Source of the DNA: Alphaproteobacteria bacterium
GTDB lineage: Bacteria; Pseudomonadota; Alphaproteobacteria; UBA6615
NCBI GenBank assembly: GCA_039980135.1
Contig: JBDXCV010000003.1
Span: 124,001 to 188,000 of the forward strand
Length of the DNA stretch: 64,000 nucleotides
Direction: 5' to 3'
Below, piece by piece: positions 61,655 to 64,000 of the stretch. A program made the translations under genes and the position numbers. Each line of letters starts with the position of its first letter. Position 1 is the first letter of the stretch. The notes beneath the pieces were generated by a model. The model ran no database searches. It was not told where the DNA came from and worked only from the letters and a program-made list of their open reading frames with translations.

Positions 61655-62773
61655 TTATGCGGGGCTCGCCGCGTCCTCATCTTCTACGATCGGCTCCGGA
61701 AGGTCGAGCAATTCGAGTTCCGGTCCGGCCGCCGGCTCAATTTCTTCGAGCAGATCCGCCAGCGCCGTTGTGATATCGGCTTCGAGTTCGAGGCATTCCT
61801 CGGTCTCGAGAATGGCCTGGGAAGCATCAAGATGCCGGCTGAATCCGCCCTCGCCGCCCTCGGTGATCGGCTCGACCATGGCGCCGGTCAGATATGTCTG
61901 GCGTTCCTGCTCGCCGCCGCCCGGCGGGATCAGTTCGACCTCGAGCTGACCGTTGGTCACCTCGACCTCGACCATCAGCGCGCCGCCGCGCTGTTCGGTC
62001 ACGGAAAGGCCGTTCACCTCGGAAGAGGAAACATTCGGTTGCGCGCCGGGCGCCGACAACACCGCCTGGGGCAGCCACTCGTCGGGCGGATGGTCGCCCA
62101 GAGCCACGGAGCGCCCATTTACCACCACGCTGCCGCCCAGGGGCGAAAGATAGGTGCTCTCGTCACCGATATCATCGGTGAACAGCAACACCCGATGTAC
62201 GCCGTTTTCCATCGGCGTGACGAACTTGTTCACGCCGACAATGCCATTCGACAGCAGGGCCTCGTTGCCCGGACGCTGCAAGGCGCGTGGTTTACCGCCG
62301 AGCAGCCGGGAATCTCCCGGTGATACACGATCGAACCCGGCCATCGTGCGCGCATCGGGCGGGCCGAAGTCAAAGCCGCGCGCCGCGGGAGGAAGCGCAA
62401 AGCTCTGGTCGACGAAAACCTTCATCACCTTCGGCGGGCACAGGGCCGGTGTCGCCACCTGAGCGATGCGGTCGGCCGCCGCAATCAACGCGGCAGGGTC
62501 CGAAAAACCACCCGTTGCCTGCAGCTGATTGATCGCCACGACCGCGCGCGCGGCGATGTCCTGGGGGCGCGGATTGCCGGACAGCAGATAGTTCGAAATC
62601 GCCCGCCGCCCTTCGACGGATTGGCCGGACGCGCCCGACAAGACCGCGTCGGGCACCAGCGGGCCATTCTGCTGGGCCTGCGCGGAACCGGCGACCAATG
62701 CGGCACACGCCGCACAAACAAGGGCGGCACCACGCAATTTTGATGTTCTGGAGAGTGACAGGGGAGTTTTCAT
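61655..62773 (-). CDS. Secreted protein of unknown function, acidic tail
   Basis: Exported protein of 372 residues with a clear signal peptide (GAALVCAACAALVAGSAQAQ). The N-terminal part contains a helical region (AVVAINQLQATGGFSDPAALIAAADRIAQVA), then a beta-rich middle (ENGVHRVLLFTDDIGDESTYLSPLGG), and a very acidic C-terminus (ECLELEADITTALADLLEEIEP). The family is not recognised. It heads the run secreted protein, barrel, Wza, so it may be a component or cargo of that envelope system. The start at 62773 avoids a 28-residue non-signal extension. Confidence 0.7.
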   Translation of the reverse strand: MKTPLSLSRTSKLRGAALVCAACAALVAGSAQAQQNGPLVPDAVLSGASGQSVEGRRAISNYLLSGNPRPQDIAARAVVAINQLQATGGFSDPAALIAAADRIAQVATPALCPPKVMKVFVDQSFALPPAARGFDFGPPDARTMAGFDRVSPGDSRLLGGKPRALQRPGNEALLSNGIVGVNKFVTPMENGVHRVLLFTDDIGDESTYLSPLGGSVVVNGRSVALGDHPPDEWLPQAVLSAPGAQPNVSSSEVNGLSVTEQRGGALMVEVEVTNGQLEVELIPPGGGEQERQTYLTGAMVEPITEGGEGGFSRHLDASQAILETEECLELEADITTALADLLEEIEPAAGPELELLDLPEPIVEDEDAASPA

Positions 62774-63127
62774 GAATTTAAACCCGGTGTTTGAAACAGG
62801 CCAACGAACGGAAACCCTCCCCCGAGTGTTCTCGTGTTGTGTCATTACATATAGCAACGCTTGACCCCCGTATCCAGACTAAATCTCGCCACTCAATCTC
62901 GCACGCGTAATCAACACACTCATAGAATCAACTTTGCGCCATGATTCGTTAAGGGTTTGTTAGAACTCGACCCCGGCAATTGAAATGTTTTGAAACGTTT
63001 CTTCCATAGTTATTTCAACATGTTCGAATATGTTTCCTCTTGTTAACCATTGTTTGCTAGGTTCCGCCCACTAAATTCATGATTCAACACATGAATCTAT
63101 TGAATTGCCCATCACGTCCCTGGACGC
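62774..63127. promoter_or_regulatory. AT-rich divergent promoter region with dyads
   Basis: About 350 bases between the secreted-protein gene (minus) and the type I secretion gene (plus), much more AT-rich than the surroundings. It contains the perfect palindrome GAAACGTTTC (62992-63001), a TTAACCAT CtrA-like word (63043-63050), and an inverted repeat ATTCATG / CATGAAT with an 8-base spacer (63075-63096). The region must hold promoters for both genes; which protein binds each element is unknown. Confidence 0.5.
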
Positions 63128-64000
63128 ATGACCGACGCAACTGATTCCCAGGACAACGATCCGGCCGAAGGCACCCCCTCGGGCGAGGTCGTGCGTGTAC
63201 GCCCGGACGACGCACCACCGCCGAAACCGGGGTCGGGCCGCGTGGACACATTGCTGCGTTGCCTGATCCGTCTGACGCTGCACTATGGCCGCCCTGTCGC
63301 CGCACCGGACATCCGCGCGACGGTGCCGATCCCCGACGCCGGCATGCATCCCGAATCCTTCAGCCGTGCGGCAATCCGGCTCGGCTATGCCGTGCGCGAG
63401 GTGCCGTTCGATCTGGCCGCTGCGGGTGAGCTGCCGGTTCCGTTCGTGCTGATCGGGCGCAACGGCGGCCCCTCCACGCTGGTGCTGTCGCGCCAGGGTG
63501 ACGAGCTTATCGTCTTCGACCCGCTGGCCGAACAGACCGTGCGCGTGAAGGCCGGCGGCGCGGTGAACCTTTCCGATCGTGCGATCCTGATCAAACCGGA
63601 AGACACGGTCACGCCACGCACGAACTGGCGATCCCTGATCGGCAAACGGGTCCGGGCCATCGCCTGGGAGCTCGTGCTCGCCTCGACCTTCATCAACCTG
63701 TTCGCGCTCGCCAGCCCGCTGTTCATGATGACCGTTTACAACAAGGTCATCGGCCAGCGCGCCGTCGATACGCTGCAGGTGCTCGTGATCGCCGTCATCA
63801 CGGTCGCCATGTTCGATGTCCTGCTTCGCGCGATCCGGGGGTACGTATCGAGCTACACGGGTGCGCGCCTGGATGCGCTGATCGGCTCGGAAGTGGTGCA
63901 CCATCTGGTGCATCTGCCCTACCAGCATTTCGAGCAGACACCGACCGGCGTCATTACCGAGCGGCTGCGCCAGCTCGATACCGTGCGCGCCTTCTTCTCC
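63128..64000 (+). CDS. LapB-like type I secretion ABC transporter, cut by window edge
   Basis: The frame opens at ATG 63128 and is still open at the end (291 visible codons). The N-terminal part is a C39-peptidase-like domain without a catalytic set (LLRCLIRLTLHYGRPVAA, ESFSRAAIRLGYAVREV), as in LapB/RtxB-type ATPases that export large RTX adhesins. The ABC transmembrane domain begins with WELVLASTFINLFALASPLFM and TVYNKVIGQRAVDTL. The ATPase domain would lie beyond the window. With the LapG-type protease at 52361 it suggests a Lap-type adhesin system. Confidence 0.88.
   Translation, partial: MTDATDSQDNDPAEGTPSGEVVRVRPDDAPPPKPGSGRVDTLLRCLIRLTLHYGRPVAAPDIRATVPIPDAGMHPESFSRAAIRLGYAVREVPFDLAAAGELPVPFVLIGRNGGPSTLVLSRQGDELIVFDPLAEQTVRVKAGGAVNLSDRAILIKPEDTVTPRTNWRSLIGKRVRAIAWELVLASTFINLFALASPLFMMTVYNKVIGQRAVDTLQVLVIAVITVAMFDVLLRAIRGYVSSYTGARLDALIGSEVVHHLVHLPYQHFEQTPTGVITERLRQLDTVRAFFS

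Overview
The window is high-GC, densely packed bacterial chromosome that reads as Alphaproteobacteria, most likely a Rhodospirillales-like lineage. Pointers are the ChvG/ChvI-type two-component pair, a twin cold-shock-domain protein, MmcB, a bactofilin, SCO1 with PCu(A)C, and a Fur-type iron box. No phage, integrase, transposase, rRNA operon or CRISPR array was seen. One tRNA gene is present (tRNA-Arg, CCG).

Left part (1-10.7 kb): a Gfo/Idh/MocA oxidoreductase cut by the window edge, with a perfect 14-bp palindrome upstream; ChvG/ChvI-type signalling; copper delivery (SCO1, PCu(A)C); a HugZ-like protein; an unknown gene directly behind a Fur-like box; a cold-shock protein; a soluble PAS histidine kinase; and an AhpD-like protein.

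Acyl-ACP cluster (11.9-17.2 kb): six co-directional, mostly overlapping genes encode a stand-alone ACP, an SDR ketoreductase, a metallo-beta-lactamase-fold hydrolase, a KAS III enzyme, an AMP-forming acyl ligase and a GNAT-type acyltransferase. There is no elongating KS, dehydratase or enoyl reductase. It looks like a compact route for making and transferring one acyl group, and it is the best candidate here for an undescribed biosynthetic system. A ParDE toxin-antitoxin pair and polA follow.

Middle part (20.8-30.3 kb): housekeeping and accessory single genes. These include an orphan ABC ATPase coupled to a lipoprotein hydrolase, MsrB, tRNA-Arg, a bactofilin, a DJ-1-like protein without the usual cysteine, a small twin-arginine peptide beside a TPR-methyltransferase, and MmcB.

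Right part (30.4-64 kb): a large envelope polysaccharide locus. It holds HldE; at least five glycosyltransferases; two FkbM methyltransferases; a YdjC/ChbG deacetylase; an AsnB-type amidotransferase; a flippase; two O-antigen polymerase/ligase-like membrane proteins; a WcaJ-type initiating transferase; Wzc-type kinase, Wza-type export lipoprotein and an outer-membrane beta-barrel; and a nucleotidyltransferase/phosphatase pair. Interleaved are a membrane HD-GYP protein with a destroyed active site, a LapG-type periplasmic protease and, at the right edge, a LapB-type type I secretion ATPase. This suggests that polysaccharide synthesis and surface-adhesin secretion and release are encoded together as a biofilm region.
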